Shown: positions 16,696-26,009 of the stretch, piece by piece
How the letters are laid out: each line of letters starts with the position of its first letter
Position numbering within the stretch: position 1 is the first letter of the stretch
NCBI RefSeq assembly: GCF_001613425.1
Contig: NZ_BDCI01000022.1
Location: forward strand, 62,001-126,000
DNA from: Nocardia vulneris
GTDB lineage: Bacteria > Actinomycetota > Actinomycetes > Mycobacteriales > Mycobacteriaceae
DNA length: 64,000 nucleotides
Reading direction: 5' to 3'
The notes under the pieces: model-generated
Told to the model about the DNA's origin: nothing
Database searches by the model: none
Seen by the model: only the letters and a program-made list of their open reading frames with translations
Program-made: the position numbers and the translations under genes

Positions 16696-17466
16696 CTACC
16701 CGGTCCAGTACTTGCGCCAGTCGGCGGCAGCGAGCGGGGCGCGTTGGTCGCGGGCGAGCTCCGCCGCGTCCTCGGTGGCGCGGATGGCGGCGGCGAAGTC
16801 GAGGGTGGCTTTGCGCAGGCGCTCCTCGGCGCTGTCGGGGCCGCCCAGGTGCACGACGGTGAGTTCGGCCGGGATGAGGTCCTCGGGCAGACCGGCTTTG
16901 GTGCTGCGCCCGCGCACCTTCTCGGCCAGCGCGAGCGCGGGCTGGGCCAGCGCGATGCCGTCGAGACAGGAGCGCCGGGCCTTCTCCGCGGATTTGCGCT
17001 CCTCCCACGCCGATTCCTGGGCGGCGATCTTCTCTTCGAGCGTGGTATCGGCGGCGAACTCGGGCTCCCGCAGCGAAGGACTGCGATGGACGAGCTTGGC
17101 GACCAGCGCCGCGGCCACGTCGTCGACCGTGAATTCGCCTGCGGCCTCGGCGATCCGGGAGTGGAACAGCACCTGGAGCAACAGGTCGCCCAGCTCCTCC
17201 TTGATGGTTTCGGCGTCGCTGTGCTGGATGGCGTCGAGGAGTTCGTAGGTCTCCTCGAGCAGGTACGGCCGCAGCGAATCGTGGGTCTGGGTAACCTCCC
17301 AGCCGCCGAAATGCCAGAGCCGATCCATCACCTCGACCGCACCGGCCAAGCCCGCGGCGATCACCGCGGTGTCGTCGCGCGGTGCTCCCTCCGGCTCGGC
17401 GCCGGGCGACCTGCTGGCGGCGGCATGCCGCGCGGCCCGCAGCACGGCCTCGTCACGGTCGGTCAT
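16696..17466 (-). CDS. mazG: MazG nucleoside triphosphate pyrophosphohydrolase
   Basis: This is a housecleaning enzyme of 256 aa that hydrolyses aberrant NTPs. The single clear MazG domain holds the metal-binding helices LLEETYELLDAI and EELGDLLLQVLFHSRIAE. The N-terminal quarter is degenerate, which as I recall also applies to the mycobacterial homologue. Its ATG overlaps the mfd stop by four bases. Coupling of mfd and mazG is conserved in mycobacteria (Rv1020-Rv1021, from memory) and links NTP-pool cleaning with transcription-coupled repair. Confidence 0.93.
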   Translation of the reverse strand: MTDRDEAVLRAARHAAASRSPGAEPEGAPRDDTAVIAAGLAGAVEVMDRLWHFGGWEVTQTHDSLRPYLLEETYELLDAIQHSDAETIKEELGDLLLQVLFHSRIAEAAGEFTVDDVAAALVAKLVHRSPSLREPEFAADTTLEEKIAAQESAWEERKSAEKARRSCLDGIALAQPALALAEKVRGRSTKAGLPEDLIPAELTVVHLGGPDSAEERLRKATLDFAAAIRATEDAAELARDQRAPLAAADWRKYWTG

Positions 17467-20400
17467 CGGGCGGCCGATGCCTCGGTGGCGGTGGTGAGAT
17501 CGACCGCGCCCTGGGCTTTTCCGTCCAAGGCGAGCAGCAGGTCGGCGACGTACTGGAGCAGCACGACATCGCGGACCCGGTCGGCGCCGACACTGTCCTC
17601 GACCCGCGGCAGCGGTAGCGAGATCACCCCGCTCGCCGCGCGGTACCCGGCGCTCGGGTAGATCCGCTTGAGGCGCATCTGCTTGGAATCGGGCAGATGC
17701 AGCGGCGATATCTTCAATGTCGTTCCGGTGACCGCGATTTCGGTGACCTCGTACTCGCGGGCCAGCAGCCGCAGCTTCGCCACCGAGACCAGGCGGCCGA
17801 CCTCCACCGGCAACGGGCCGTACCGGTCGACGAGTTCCTCGACGACCGAGGCCAGGCTCGAATCATCCTGTGCCGAGGCGAGTTTGCGGTACGCCTCGAG
17901 CCGCAGGCGGTCGCTGGCGATGTAGTCCGGCGGAATATGCGCGTCGACGGGCAGGTCGATCCGGACTTCCTTCGGCTCCTCGGTGACGATCGGCTTACCG
18001 TCCGCCGCGGCCCGGTACGCCTCGACCGCCTCGCCGACCAGGCGGACGTAGAGGTCGAAGCCGACGCCCGCGACGTGCCCCGACTGCTCGGCGCCGAGCA
18101 CGTTGCCCGCGCCACGGATCTCGAGGTCCTTCATCGCGACCGCCATGCCCGCGCCGAGGTCGGAATTCTGCGCGATGGTGGCCAACCGGTCGTAGGCGGT
18201 TTCGGTGAGCGGCTTCTCCGGCGGGTACAGGAAGTAGGCGTAGCCGCGTTCCCGGCTGCGCCCGACCCGGCCGCGCAACTGATGCAGCTGCGAAAGGCCC
18301 AGTGCGTCGGCGCGTTCCACGATCAGGGTGTTGGCGTTGGAGATGTCCAGGCCGGTCTCGATGATGGTGGTGCAGATGAGCACGTCGAATTCGCGCTCCC
18401 AGAAACCGGCGACGGTGGATTCGAGCGCGTCCTCGTTCATCTGACCGTGAGCGACCGCGACCCGCGCCTCCGGCACCAGATCCCGAATCCGCTTGGCCGC
18501 CTTGTCGATCGAGGACACGCGGTTGTGCACGTAGAAGACCTGGCCGTCCCGCAGCAACTCGCGCCGGATCGCCGCGGTCACCTGCTTGTCGTTGTACGCA
18601 CCGACATAGGTGAGCACCGGGTGCCGTTCCTCGGGCGGAGTGAGGATGGTCGACATCTCCCGGATGCCCGCCAGGCTCATCTCCAGGGTGCGCGGAATCG
18701 GCGTCGCCGACATGGTGAGCACGTCGACGTGGGTGCGCAGGGCCTTGATGTGCTCCTTGTGCTCGACGCCGAACCGCTGTTCCTCGTCGACCACCACCAG
18801 CCCCAGGTCCTTCCAGCGCACGCCGGTCTGGAGCAGGCGGTGCGTACCCACCACGATGTCGACGCTGCCGTCGGCCATCCCCTCCATGACCGCACGGGCA
18901 TCGGCCGGGTCGGTGAAGCGGGACAGGCCCTTCACGGTGATCGGGAAGCCCGCGACGCGCTCGGTGAAGGTCTGCAGATGTTGTTGCGCCAGCAGTGTTG
19001 TCGGCACCAGCACGACGACCTGCTTGCCGTCCTGCACCGCCTTGAACGCGGCACGCACCGCGATCTCGGTCTTGCCGTAGCCGACGTCGCCACACACCAC
19101 CCGGTCCATCGGAACCGGCTTCTCCATATCGGATTTGACCTCGGCGATGGCGGTCATCTGGTCGACGGTCTCGGTGAACGCGAACGCGTCCTCCATCTCC
19201 TGCTGCCACGGGGTGTCCGGCCCGAAGGCATGCCCCGGCGCGGCCTGGCGGGCCGCGTAGAGCTGCACCAGCTCACCGGCGATCTCGCGAACCGCCTTGC
19301 GCGCCTTGCGTTTCGTGTTCGCCCAGTCCGAGCCGCCCAGCTTGGACAGGCTCGGCATCTCACCGCCGACGTAGCGGGAGAGCTGATCGAGCGACTCCAT
19401 CGGCACGAACAGCCGGTCGCCCGGCTGGCCGCGCTTGCCCGGGGCGTACTCGATGACGAGGTACTCCCGCCGGGCACCGCCGACGGTGCGTTCGATCATC
19501 TCGACGAACCGGCCGATGCCGTGCTGGTCGTGCACCACCATGTCGCCCGCGTTCAACGCCAGCGGGTCGACCTGGTTGCGCCGCTTGGCGGGCAGCCGCT
19601 TGCCTTCGCCGGGCGCGGTGACCCGATTGCCGGTGAGATCGGACTCGGCCACCACGACGAGTCCGGCGTCGTCGAAGATCAATCCGTCGTGCAACGAGCC
19701 GCACAGCACGCCGACCAGTCCGGCGGCGGGTTCGGCGCCGGGGTCCAGCGCCGCGGCGGGCACGTCGGCGTCGGCGAGGCGTTCCAGAATGCGTTGCGCC
19801 GTACCGTGTCCGGCCACCACGACCACCGCGCGCCCGCCGGTGGACACGTGCGCGCGCAACGAGGCGAAGATGGTCGCGACGAGTTCGTCGGAGCCGCGCG
19901 CGGCGGGCCCGGCCAGCACCGGCAGCACCACCTCGGCGGGGTCGCCGGAGGTCAGCGGGGTGAGCGTCCACCACGGCAGCTCCTGCTGATCGGCGCTCTC
20001 GTGCACGGTGGACAGCGGGCGGTACCCGGAGGCGGCCAGATCGAGGCCGTGCGCGCCCAGCGGCGCGGCCGCCCCGAACGAGGCCGCGGTCCACGACGCT
20101 TCCAGGAACTCCTCGCCGGTGCGCACCAGATCGGCGGCGCGGGTGCGGATCTTCTCCGGATCACACAGCAGGACATGGGTTCCCGCGGGCAGCACCTCGG
20201 TGAGCAGGCACAGCTCGCCTGGTTGCAGCACCGGGAGCAGGGCCTCCATGCCGTCCACCGGGACGCCCTGGGCCAGCTTCTCGAGCATCTCGACCAGGGC
20301 GGCATCGGCCGCGTTGGCGACCGCGACCTCGGCCGCCCGCGCGCGCACCGCGTCGGTGAGCAACAACTCACGGCACGGCGGCGCGACGACGACCTCGACC

Positions 20401-21077
20401 GACACCTCGCTCAGCGAGCGCTGATCGGCGACCGCGAACGGGCGCAGCTCGGTGATCTCGTCGCCCCAGAACTCCACGCGCACCGGATGATCCGCGGTCG
20501 GCGGGAAGAGATCGAGGATGCCGCCGCGCACCGCGAACTCGCCACGCTTGCCGACCATGTCGACCCGGCTGTACGCGAATTCGACCAGGCGCGTGAGCAA
20601 TTCGTCGAAGTCCAGTTCGGCGCCGACGCGCAGCACGACCGGTTCGATATCGCCGAGCCCGCCGGCCATCGGCTGCATCAGCGAGCGCACGGTGGTCACC
20701 ACCACGCGCAGCGGCTCCGGGAAGATCGGGTCGTCGGGGTGGGCCAGCCTGCGCAGCACCTCCAGCCGGCGCCCGACCGTGTCCGCACCCGGCGAGAGCC
20801 GCTCGTGCGGCAGGGTTTCCCAGGAGGGAAACTGCGCGACCGTATCGCCCAGCATCTCCGCCAGCTCCACGGTCAGATCATCGGCCTCGCGCCCGTTCGC
20901 GGTGACCACCACCAGCGGCCGCTTCGCCGCGATCGTCGCGGCGACGAACGGACGTACCGCGGACGGGGCCACCAGCTCGACCGACGACTTGCCGACCAGC
21001 TCGGTGACGGTCTGCAACGCGGCATCCGCACCGGCGACCGCCGCCAGTCCGGCCAGCGGTGGACGATGGGTCGACAT
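17463..21077 (-). CDS. mfd: Transcription-repair coupling factor Mfd
   Basis: This is an ATP-dependent DNA translocase of 1204 aa that removes stalled RNA polymerase and recruits UvrA. The N-terminal UvrB-like module includes WETLPHERLSPGADTVGRRL. The RNA-polymerase-interacting domain begins near GDMVVHDQHGIGRF. The helicase motifs are CGDVGYGKTEIAVRAAF (motif I), VVDEEQRFGVEHKE (II), MSATPIPRTLEMSL (III), ICTTIIETGLDISNAN and HQLRGRVGRSRERGYAY (V and VI). The C-terminal autoinhibitory domain is present. The ATG at 21077 follows AGGAG, so the TTG at 21083 is not needed. Length and domains are complete. Confidence 0.97.
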   Translation of the reverse strand: MSTHRPPLAGLAAVAGADAALQTVTELVGKSSVELVAPSAVRPFVAATIAAKRPLVVVTANGREADDLTVELAEMLGDTVAQFPSWETLPHERLSPGADTVGRRLEVLRRLAHPDDPIFPEPLRVVVTTVRSLMQPMAGGLGDIEPVVLRVGAELDFDELLTRLVEFAYSRVDMVGKRGEFAVRGGILDLFPPTADHPVRVEFWGDEITELRPFAVADQRSLSEVSVEVVVAPPCRELLLTDAVRARAAEVAVANAADAALVEMLEKLAQGVPVDGMEALLPVLQPGELCLLTEVLPAGTHVLLCDPEKIRTRAADLVRTGEEFLEASWTAASFGAAAPLGAHGLDLAASGYRPLSTVHESADQQELPWWTLTPLTSGDPAEVVLPVLAGPAARGSDELVATIFASLRAHVSTGGRAVVVVAGHGTAQRILERLADADVPAAALDPGAEPAAGLVGVLCGSLHDGLIFDDAGLVVVAESDLTGNRVTAPGEGKRLPAKRRNQVDPLALNAGDMVVHDQHGIGRFVEMIERTVGGARREYLVIEYAPGKRGQPGDRLFVPMESLDQLSRYVGGEMPSLSKLGGSDWANTKRKARKAVREIAGELVQLYAARQAAPGHAFGPDTPWQQEMEDAFAFTETVDQMTAIAEVKSDMEKPVPMDRVVCGDVGYGKTEIAVRAAFKAVQDGKQVVVLVPTTLLAQQHLQTFTERVAGFPITVKGLSRFTDPADARAVMEGMADGSVDIVVGTHRLLQTGVRWKDLGLVVVDEEQRFGVEHKEHIKALRTHVDVLTMSATPIPRTLEMSLAGIREMSTILTPPEERHPVLTYVGAYNDKQVTAAIRRELLRDGQVFYVHNRVSSIDKAAKRIRDLVPEARVAVAHGQMNEDALESTVAGFWEREFDVLICTTIIETGLDISNANTLIVERADALGLSQLHQLRGRVGRSRERGYAYFLYPPEKPLTETAYDRLATIAQNSDLGAGMAVAMKDLEIRGAGNVLGAEQSGHVAGVGFDLYVRLVGEAVEAYRAAADGKPIVTEEPKEVRIDLPVDAHIPPDYIASDRLRLEAYRKLASAQDDSSLASVVEELVDRYGPLPVEVGRLVSVAKLRLLAREYEVTEIAVTGTTLKISPLHLPDSKQMRLKRIYPSAGYRAASGVISLPLPRVEDSVGADRVRDVVLLQYVADLLLALDGKAQGAVDLTTATEASAAR

Positions 21078-21159
21078 GAACAACTCCTGAGCTCAAGCTG
21101 CGGTTTCGAGCGGCCAGCCAAAGTTTAGCCAGTGCCGCCGACACCGTGAGCTCGGGCTG

Positions 21160-21807
21160 CTAGGGCACGTAGCGGCGCAGGCGCCGGGCGGCGAACTCGC
21201 GGAAGTAGGCGAGCTTTTCGGCCGGGACGATCGAGGGGAGCAGGAAGTACCACACGCGTTCCATGCGGGTCGCCATCTGGTCGATGGACTCGGTGCCGAC
21301 GGCGATGATGTGCACGCCCGCGGTCATCTCCTGCAACAGCATGCCGATCACCTCGGCGTCGAGCTCCGGCTGCAAATCGCCCTGGGCGATGGCTCTTTCG
21401 GAGAGGACGCGGTAGGTGTCGCCCCAGGTCTTGGCGATGTTGTCGCCCTGGGCGCCGCGGTAGTCGCCGATCTGATGGGTCAGCTTGAGCATCGCGCCGA
21501 CCATCGGATCGTTCATCGACAGATCCGCGACCACGTAGGTGATCCCGATGCACGCCTCCAGCGCGGGCACCCGGGGATCGAAGAAACCCTGGCACGAGCT
21601 GACCAGCCGCTCGTTGCCCTGATCGACCACCGCGCGCGCCAGCTCTTCCTTCGAGCCGAAGTGAAAGTACAAGGCGCCCTTGGTCACATTGGACTGCGCG
21701 ATGATCTCGCTCAGACTCGCGTTCGCGTAACCCAAGCGCAGAAAGACATCGGCAGCGCCCGCAAGAACGGAGTCGCGGGTGATCTCCGCGCGCGCTTGCC
21801 TAGCCAT
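21160..21807 (-). CDS. TetR family regulator, gamma-butyrolactone-receptor-like (ArpA/ScbR type)
   Basis: This is a 215 aa repressor. The N-terminal helix-turn-helix reads RDSVLAGAADVFLRLGYANASLSEIIAQSNVTKGALYFHF across residues 12-51, with the KGALYFHFGSKEELA ending typical of the ArpA/ScbR autoregulator receptors of actinomycetes. The C-terminal half (VGAMLKLTHQIGDYRGAQ) also fits that group. No butenolide synthase (AfsA-like) is nearby, so the ligand is unknown. Two direct repeats upstream of the start could be its own operator. It is the first gene downstream of mfd's start on the same strand but has its own upstream region. Confidence 0.8.
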   Translation of the reverse strand: MARQARAEITRDSVLAGAADVFLRLGYANASLSEIIAQSNVTKGALYFHFGSKEELARAVVDQGNERLVSSCQGFFDPRVPALEACIGITYVVADLSMNDPMVGAMLKLTHQIGDYRGAQGDNIAKTWGDTYRVLSERAIAQGDLQPELDAEVIGMLLQEMTAGVHIIAVGTESIDQMATRMERVWYFLLPSIVPAEKLAYFREFAARRLRRYVP

Positions 21808-21842
21808 CAGATCCGCCTGTCATCCTAAAAACCAGCCATCCT

Positions 21843-21873
21843 GAAGTAGACCGACATCACGAAGTAGACCGAC
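21843..21873. repeat. Two direct repeats, probable operator of the adjacent TetR gene
   Basis: GAAGTAGACCGAC occurs exactly at 21843-21855 and again at 21861-21873, 18 bases apart start to start. They lie 36-66 bases upstream of the regulator's ATG, which fits an autoregulatory site. Confidence 0.6.
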
Positions 21874-22040
21874 TTACCGCCCGAACAGCACCCAAAGGAT
21901 GGGTGAACCGTACCACCAGCCGGGCCCTCGGCAGTCAATTCGAGCATTCGACCGGACCCGCTTCGCAATTCGCTGGTTAACAACCTGCGCTCACCCGCCC
22001 CGCAGGCTCCGCAAGCTCCACCTGCTGCCATCCCCGTGAG

Positions 22041-22694
22041 TCACTCCTCGATACCGGTGCGCCACTCCGAGCTGAGATGCGGGTCGGCCTCCAGATGGCT
22101 CAGCCCGTTCCAGCACAGATTCACCAGATGCACGGCGACAACCTCTTTCGAGGGTTTGCGCTCGTCCAGCCACCAGGTGGCCGCGGTGGCCACCTGCCCG
22201 ACCAGCGCCTGGGCGTAGAGCGTGGCCAGGCTGGTGTCGAAACCGCGGCGCTCGAAATCTCCGGCGAGGATGTGCGCCACCTGGTTCACCGCCTCGTTGA
22301 GCAGGCTGGAGTAGCGGCCCTCGGCATTGCCCGCCGGCTGATCGCGCACCAGGATCCGGAAACCGTCGGTGCGTTCCTCGATGTAGGTCAGCAGCGCGAG
22401 CGCGACCTGTTCGAGGCGGACCCGCGACCGGTTCTGGGTGAGCGAGGACACGATCATGTCCAGCAGCATGGACATCTCACGATCCACGACGACGGCGTAC
22501 AACCCTTCTTTGCCGCCGAAGTGTTCGTACACCACGGGTTTGGAGACCTGCGCGCGCTGCGCGATCTCCTCGATCGAGGTGGCGTCGTAACCGCGTTCGG
22601 CGAACAGCGCGCGACCGATCTCGATCAGCTGCTGCCTGCGCTGGGTACCTGTCATCCGTGGACGCGGCGCCCGCTGCGTCTCGCTCCCCGACAT
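22041..22694 (-). CDS. TetR family transcriptional regulator (Rv1019-like position)
   Basis: This is a 217 aa regulator. The DNA-binding domain (RRQQLIEIGRALFAERGYDA through KPVVYEHFGGKEGLY) is typical. The C-terminal domain includes a WWLDERKPSKEVVAVHLVNL region common in actinobacterial TetR proteins. The start at ATG 22694 has GGGAGG upstream; the reading extends to 22919 but without a better site. It stands opposite tRNA-Gln and glmU, matching the position of a TetR gene beside glmU and mfd in mycobacteria. The ligand is unknown. Confidence 0.85.
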   Translation of the reverse strand: MSGSETQRAPRPRMTGTQRRQQLIEIGRALFAERGYDATSIEEIAQRAQVSKPVVYEHFGGKEGLYAVVVDREMSMLLDMIVSSLTQNRSRVRLEQVALALLTYIEERTDGFRILVRDQPAGNAEGRYSSLLNEAVNQVAHILAGDFERRGFDTSLATLYAQALVGQVATAATWWLDERKPSKEVVAVHLVNLCWNGLSHLEADPHLSSEWRTGIEE

Positions 22695-22984
22695 CGCCAC
22701 TCCGCCTCCCTTCGCTGCCGAACTCCGGTGACCTAACTGTTCCAGACAGCTCGCCGCTTCGCCCGCTCTCCCCCGCAACTGCGCGTTTTCCGTGCACTCT
22801 CGAGCTGAATGTGCCTGGTGGGTAACCTCGATCCGGGGCAGCTCGCCGGCCGCGCCGGGTGATCTTCGCCCGACTCGGGGTCCGGCATAGAACTCGGCAT
22901 TCGCCGAGATGCGGAACAATATGCGAGGATCTTCCTCGTGCCGTGGTACAGCGGCGGGTGTTTCCCGATCCGCCGATGTGACAA

Positions 22985-23055
22985 TCCGCCGTGGTGTAAT
23001 GGCAGCACCTCTGATTTTGGTTCAGATAGTTCAGGTTCGAGTCCTGGCGGCGGAG
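22985..23055 (+). tRNA. tRNA-Gln (anticodon TTG)
   Basis: The cloverleaf is complete. The acceptor stem TCCGCCG/CGGCGGA pairs fully, and the anticodon stem TCTGA/TCAGA encloses a loop with TTG at 23017-23019. The T arm has the loop TTCGAGT, and the discriminator is G. The 3' CCA is not encoded. It reads CAA and, by wobble, CAG glutamine codons. Confidence 0.95.
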
Positions 23056-23061
23056 CTCGGC

Positions 23062-23160
23062 AGCACGATGACTATCGTTGGCCCCGCCCATCAGCGCCCA
23101 GCGCAGCAGATCCCAGCACGATGAGCGCCCTAGCACGATGAGCAGAGCCCAGCACGATGA
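23062..23160 (+). repeat. Four copies of AGCACGATGA between tRNA-Gln and glmU
   Basis: Exact copies start at 23062, 23115, 23132 and 23151. The last three are spaced by 17 and 19 bases and end just upstream of the glmU ribosome site. Copies 2 and 4 share the longer form CCCAGCACGATGA. They could be binding sites controlling glmU-prs, or duplicated trailer DNA. Confidence 0.6.
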
Positions 23161-23180
23161 CAGGCAGCGTAGGGAGATCC

Positions 23181-24671
23181 ATGCCACAGCAGACCGCCGT
23201 CGTCGTTCTCGCAGCCGGTGCCGGGACACGAATGCGGTCGAAGACCCCCAAGGTGCTGCATTCGCTGGCCGGTCGAAGCATGCTCGCGCACGCGCTGCAT
23301 GCGGCGAACGAGATCGACCCCGCATACCTGATCACCGTGGTCGGCCACGACCGTGAACAGGTGGGCGCCGCGGTGGCCGCGGTCGCCGACGATCTCGGTC
23401 GCGAGATCACCCCCGCCATCCAGGAGCAGCAGCTCGGCACCGGGCACGCGGTGCAGTGCGCACTGGCCGCGCTGCCCGTCGGCTTCACCGGCGACCTGCT
23501 CGTCACCTCCGCCGACGTGCCGCTGCTGGACGGGCACACCCTGTCCGCGCTGCTCGACGAGCACCGCAGCTACGCCGAGCGCTCCGCCGTCACCGTGCTG
23601 ACCTTCGTGCCGGACGATCCGAACGGCTACGGCCGCATCGTCCGGGACAGCAACGGTCAGGTCGTCGAGATCGTCGAACACGCCGACGCCACCCCGGAGC
23701 AGGCCGCGATCACCGAGGTCAACTCCGGCGTCTACGCCTTCGACGCGGCGGTGCTGCGCACCATGATCAGCCGGTTGTCCACCGCGAACGCCCAGCACGA
23801 GCTCTACCTGACCGACGTGCTGCGGCTGGCCCGCGAGGCCGGTCATCCGGTGCACGGCGCCCGCCTGGTCGACGCCGCCAAGGTGACCGGCGTCAACGAC
23901 CGGGTCCAGCTGGCGGGTGCGACGAGCACGCTCAACCGCTACATCCTGGAACGGCACATGCGCGCCGGCGTCACCATCGTCGATCCCAGCTCGACCTGGG
24001 TGGACGCGAACGTGCGGATCGGCCGCGACGCCATCCTGCGTCCCGGCGTACAACTGCTCGGCGACACCGTGATCGGCGAGGACGCCGAGATCGGCCCGGA
24101 CAGCACCCTCACCGACGTGGTGGTGGGCGACGGCGCCCGGGTCGTGCGCACGCACGGGGAGGGCGCGATGATCGGCCCCGGTGCGGCCATCGGCCCGTTC
24201 AGTTACCTGCGCCCGGGCACCGTGGTGGGCAATGCGGGCAAGCTCGGCGCCTTCGTGGAGACCAAGAACGCCTCGATCGGCGCGCACTCGAAGGTGCCGC
24301 ATCTGACCTACGTCGGGGACGCCACCATCGGGGAACACAGCAACATCGGCGCGTCCAGCGTGTTCGTGAACTACGACGGAGTGAGCAAGCATCACACCAC
24401 GGTCGGGTCGCATGTGCGAACGGGAAGTGACACGATGTTCGTCGCCCCGGTAACGGTGGGTGACGGGGCGTATACGGCGGCGGGTACTGTACTGCGCAGA
24501 AGCGTTCCGCCCGGCGCACTCGCGATATCCGGCGGGCCGCAGAAGAACATCGAGGGCTGGGTGCAACGGCACCGTCCCGGGACGGCCGCGGCGCGCGCGG
24601 CGGCAGAAGCCAACGCCGCCACAGAGAATTCCGGTCAGGCAATCGAGCAAAAGGATGGCAAACAGCAGTGA
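23181..24671 (+). CDS. glmU: Bifunctional GlcNAc-1-phosphate uridyltransferase / glucosamine-1-phosphate acetyltransferase
   Basis: This is a 496 aa enzyme that makes UDP-GlcNAc for peptidoglycan and mycothiol. The N-terminal nucleotidyltransferase loop is LAAGAGTRMRSKTPKVLHSL. The C-terminal half is a left-handed beta-helix of hexapeptide repeats (IGPGAAIGPFSYLRPGTVVG, VPHLTYVGDATIGEHSNIG). The ATG at 23181 has AGGGAG five bases upstream, so the reading from 23157 is not needed. The stop overlaps the prs start (GTGA), giving the conserved glmU-prs pair. Confidence 0.97.
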   Translation: MPQQTAVVVLAAGAGTRMRSKTPKVLHSLAGRSMLAHALHAANEIDPAYLITVVGHDREQVGAAVAAVADDLGREITPAIQEQQLGTGHAVQCALAALPVGFTGDLLVTSADVPLLDGHTLSALLDEHRSYAERSAVTVLTFVPDDPNGYGRIVRDSNGQVVEIVEHADATPEQAAITEVNSGVYAFDAAVLRTMISRLSTANAQHELYLTDVLRLAREAGHPVHGARLVDAAKVTGVNDRVQLAGATSTLNRYILERHMRAGVTIVDPSSTWVDANVRIGRDAILRPGVQLLGDTVIGEDAEIGPDSTLTDVVVGDGARVVRTHGEGAMIGPGAAIGPFSYLRPGTVVGNAGKLGAFVETKNASIGAHSKVPHLTYVGDATIGEHSNIGASSVFVNYDGVSKHHTTVGSHVRTGSDTMFVAPVTVGDGAYTAAGTVLRRSVPPGALAISGGPQKNIEGWVQRHRPGTAAARAAAEANAATENSGQAIEQKDGKQQ

Positions 24672-25648
24672 CCGCGTCATGGATCGACAACCAGAAGAAC
24701 CTGATGCTCTTCTCGGGACGCGCTCATCCTGAGCTGGCCGAGCAGGTCGCCAAGGAACTCGACGTCCACGTCACCCCGCAGACCGCCCGCGACTTCGCCA
24801 ACGGTGAGATCTTCGTTCGCTTCGAGGAGTCGGTGCGCGGCTCCGACGCGTTCGTGCTGCAGAGCTTCCCCGCGCCGCTCAACCAGTGGTTGATGGAACA
24901 GCTCATCATGATCGACGCGCTCAAGCGCGGTTCGGCCAAGCGGATCACCGCGGTACTGCCGTTCTACCCGTACGCCCGCCAGGACAAGAAGCACCGCGGC
25001 CGCGAACCGATCTCGGCTCGCCTGGTCGCCGACCTGCTCAAGACCGCGGGCGCGGACCGCATCATCACCGTCGACCTGCACACCGACCAGATCCAGGGCT
25101 TCTTCGACGGCCCGGTCGATCACATGCACGCGCAGCTGCAGCTCGCCGAGTACGTGCGCACGAACTACTCGCTCGACAACATCACCGTGGTCTCGCCCGA
25201 TTCCGGCCGTGTCCGCGTCGCGGAGAAGTGGGCCGACTCGCTCGGCGGCTCGCCGCTGGCGTTCATCCACAAGACCCGCGACCCGCTGGTGCCGAACCAG
25301 GTGAAGTCGAACCGCGTGGTCGGTGAGGTCGAGGGCCGCACCTGCATCCTGATCGACGACATGATCGACACCGGTGGCACCATCGCAGGCGCGGTGAAGG
25401 TGCTCAAGGACGCGGGCGCCGGTGACGTGGTCATCGCCGCGACGCACGGCGTGCTGAGCAATCCGGCCGCCGAGCGCCTCGCCGCCTGCGGCGCCAAGGA
25501 AGTCGTGGTCACCAACACGCTGCCGATCACCGAAGAGAAGAAGTTCCCGCAGCTGACCGTGCTGTCCATCGCCCCGCTGCTGGCCCGCACCATCCGTGAG
25601 GTCTTCGAAAACGGCTCGGTCACCGGCCTTTTCAACGGCAACGCGTAG
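24668..25648 (+). CDS. prs: Ribose-phosphate pyrophosphokinase (PRPP synthase)
   Basis: This is a class I PRPP synthase of 326 aa supplying nucleotide, His, Trp and decaprenyl-phosphoryl-arabinose synthesis. Signatures are LMLFSGRAHPELAEQVAKEL, the flexible loop PYARQDKKHRGREPIS, the metal site DLHTDQIQGFFDGPVDH and the PRPP-binding loop LIDDMIDTGGTIAGA. The GTG start overlaps the glmU stop by four bases. A strong terminator follows. Confidence 0.97.
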   Translation: MTASWIDNQKNLMLFSGRAHPELAEQVAKELDVHVTPQTARDFANGEIFVRFEESVRGSDAFVLQSFPAPLNQWLMEQLIMIDALKRGSAKRITAVLPFYPYARQDKKHRGREPISARLVADLLKTAGADRIITVDLHTDQIQGFFDGPVDHMHAQLQLAEYVRTNYSLDNITVVSPDSGRVRVAEKWADSLGGSPLAFIHKTRDPLVPNQVKSNRVVGEVEGRTCILIDDMIDTGGTIAGAVKVLKDAGAGDVVIAATHGVLSNPAAERLAACGAKEVVVTNTLPITEEKKFPQLTVLSIAPLLARTIREVFENGSVTGLFNGNA

Positions 25649-25665
25649 GTTTTCACGTTTACCCC

Positions 25666-25700
25666 CAGCGGCTCGGACCTCGGTCCGAGCCGCTGTTCGT
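25666..25700 (+). terminator. Intrinsic terminator after prs
   Basis: A perfect 13-bp stem CAGCGGCTCGGAC with tetraloop CTCG is followed by TTCGTTT. It begins 17 bases after the prs stop. Confidence 0.88.
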
Positions 25701-25748
25701 TTGCCGAGGTTCCCGGGATCGGATCGATCCGCGAGGATACTGGTTGGT

Positions 25749-26009
25749 ATGGACCGTGAACCGCTGGATACCGATATGGGCGATGACGACCAGGCCGACG
25801 AGATCCGCGAGTACGAGCGCAATATCGAGGATCCGCCGAACGACCTGCGGATTCGCTACCGCGAGAACGACGACGACGGCAGGCTCGGGATCGGCGACGA
25901 GCTGAGCCAGGAGTGGACCGCACGCGCGCAACGCGCCGAGGACGCGGCTGAAGACGACCGGCCCGGCGAGATAGCGGCCGTAGAAATCGTCGACGACGCC
26001 GACCTCTGA
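25749..26009 (+). CDS. Small acidic hypothetical protein
   Basis: This is an 86 aa, strongly acidic protein with many Asp/Glu and a repeated DDD pattern. It has no signal peptide, membrane segment or recognisable motif. The ATG at 25749 is chosen because the sequence upstream in this frame reads through the prs end and terminator. The ribosome site is weak. Codon use looks coding (GC-rich third positions). I do not recognise a family. It may be a small intrinsically disordered actinobacterial protein. Confidence 0.55.
   Translation: MDREPLDTDMGDDDQADEIREYERNIEDPPNDLRIRYRENDDDGRLGIGDELSQEWTARAQRAEDAAEDDRPGEIAAVEIVDDADL

Noticed and set aside
17697..21128. Very long open frame on the plus strand opposite mfd
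   Set aside because: It is the antisense shadow of a GC-rich gene. It has no motifs and an amino-acid mix rich in Arg/His/Gln, while mfd on the other strand is complete.
22985..23160. tRNA-associated attachment site (att) from an integrated element
   Set aside because: The direct repeats next to tRNA-Gln do not copy the tRNA 3' end, and no integrase gene is nearby.
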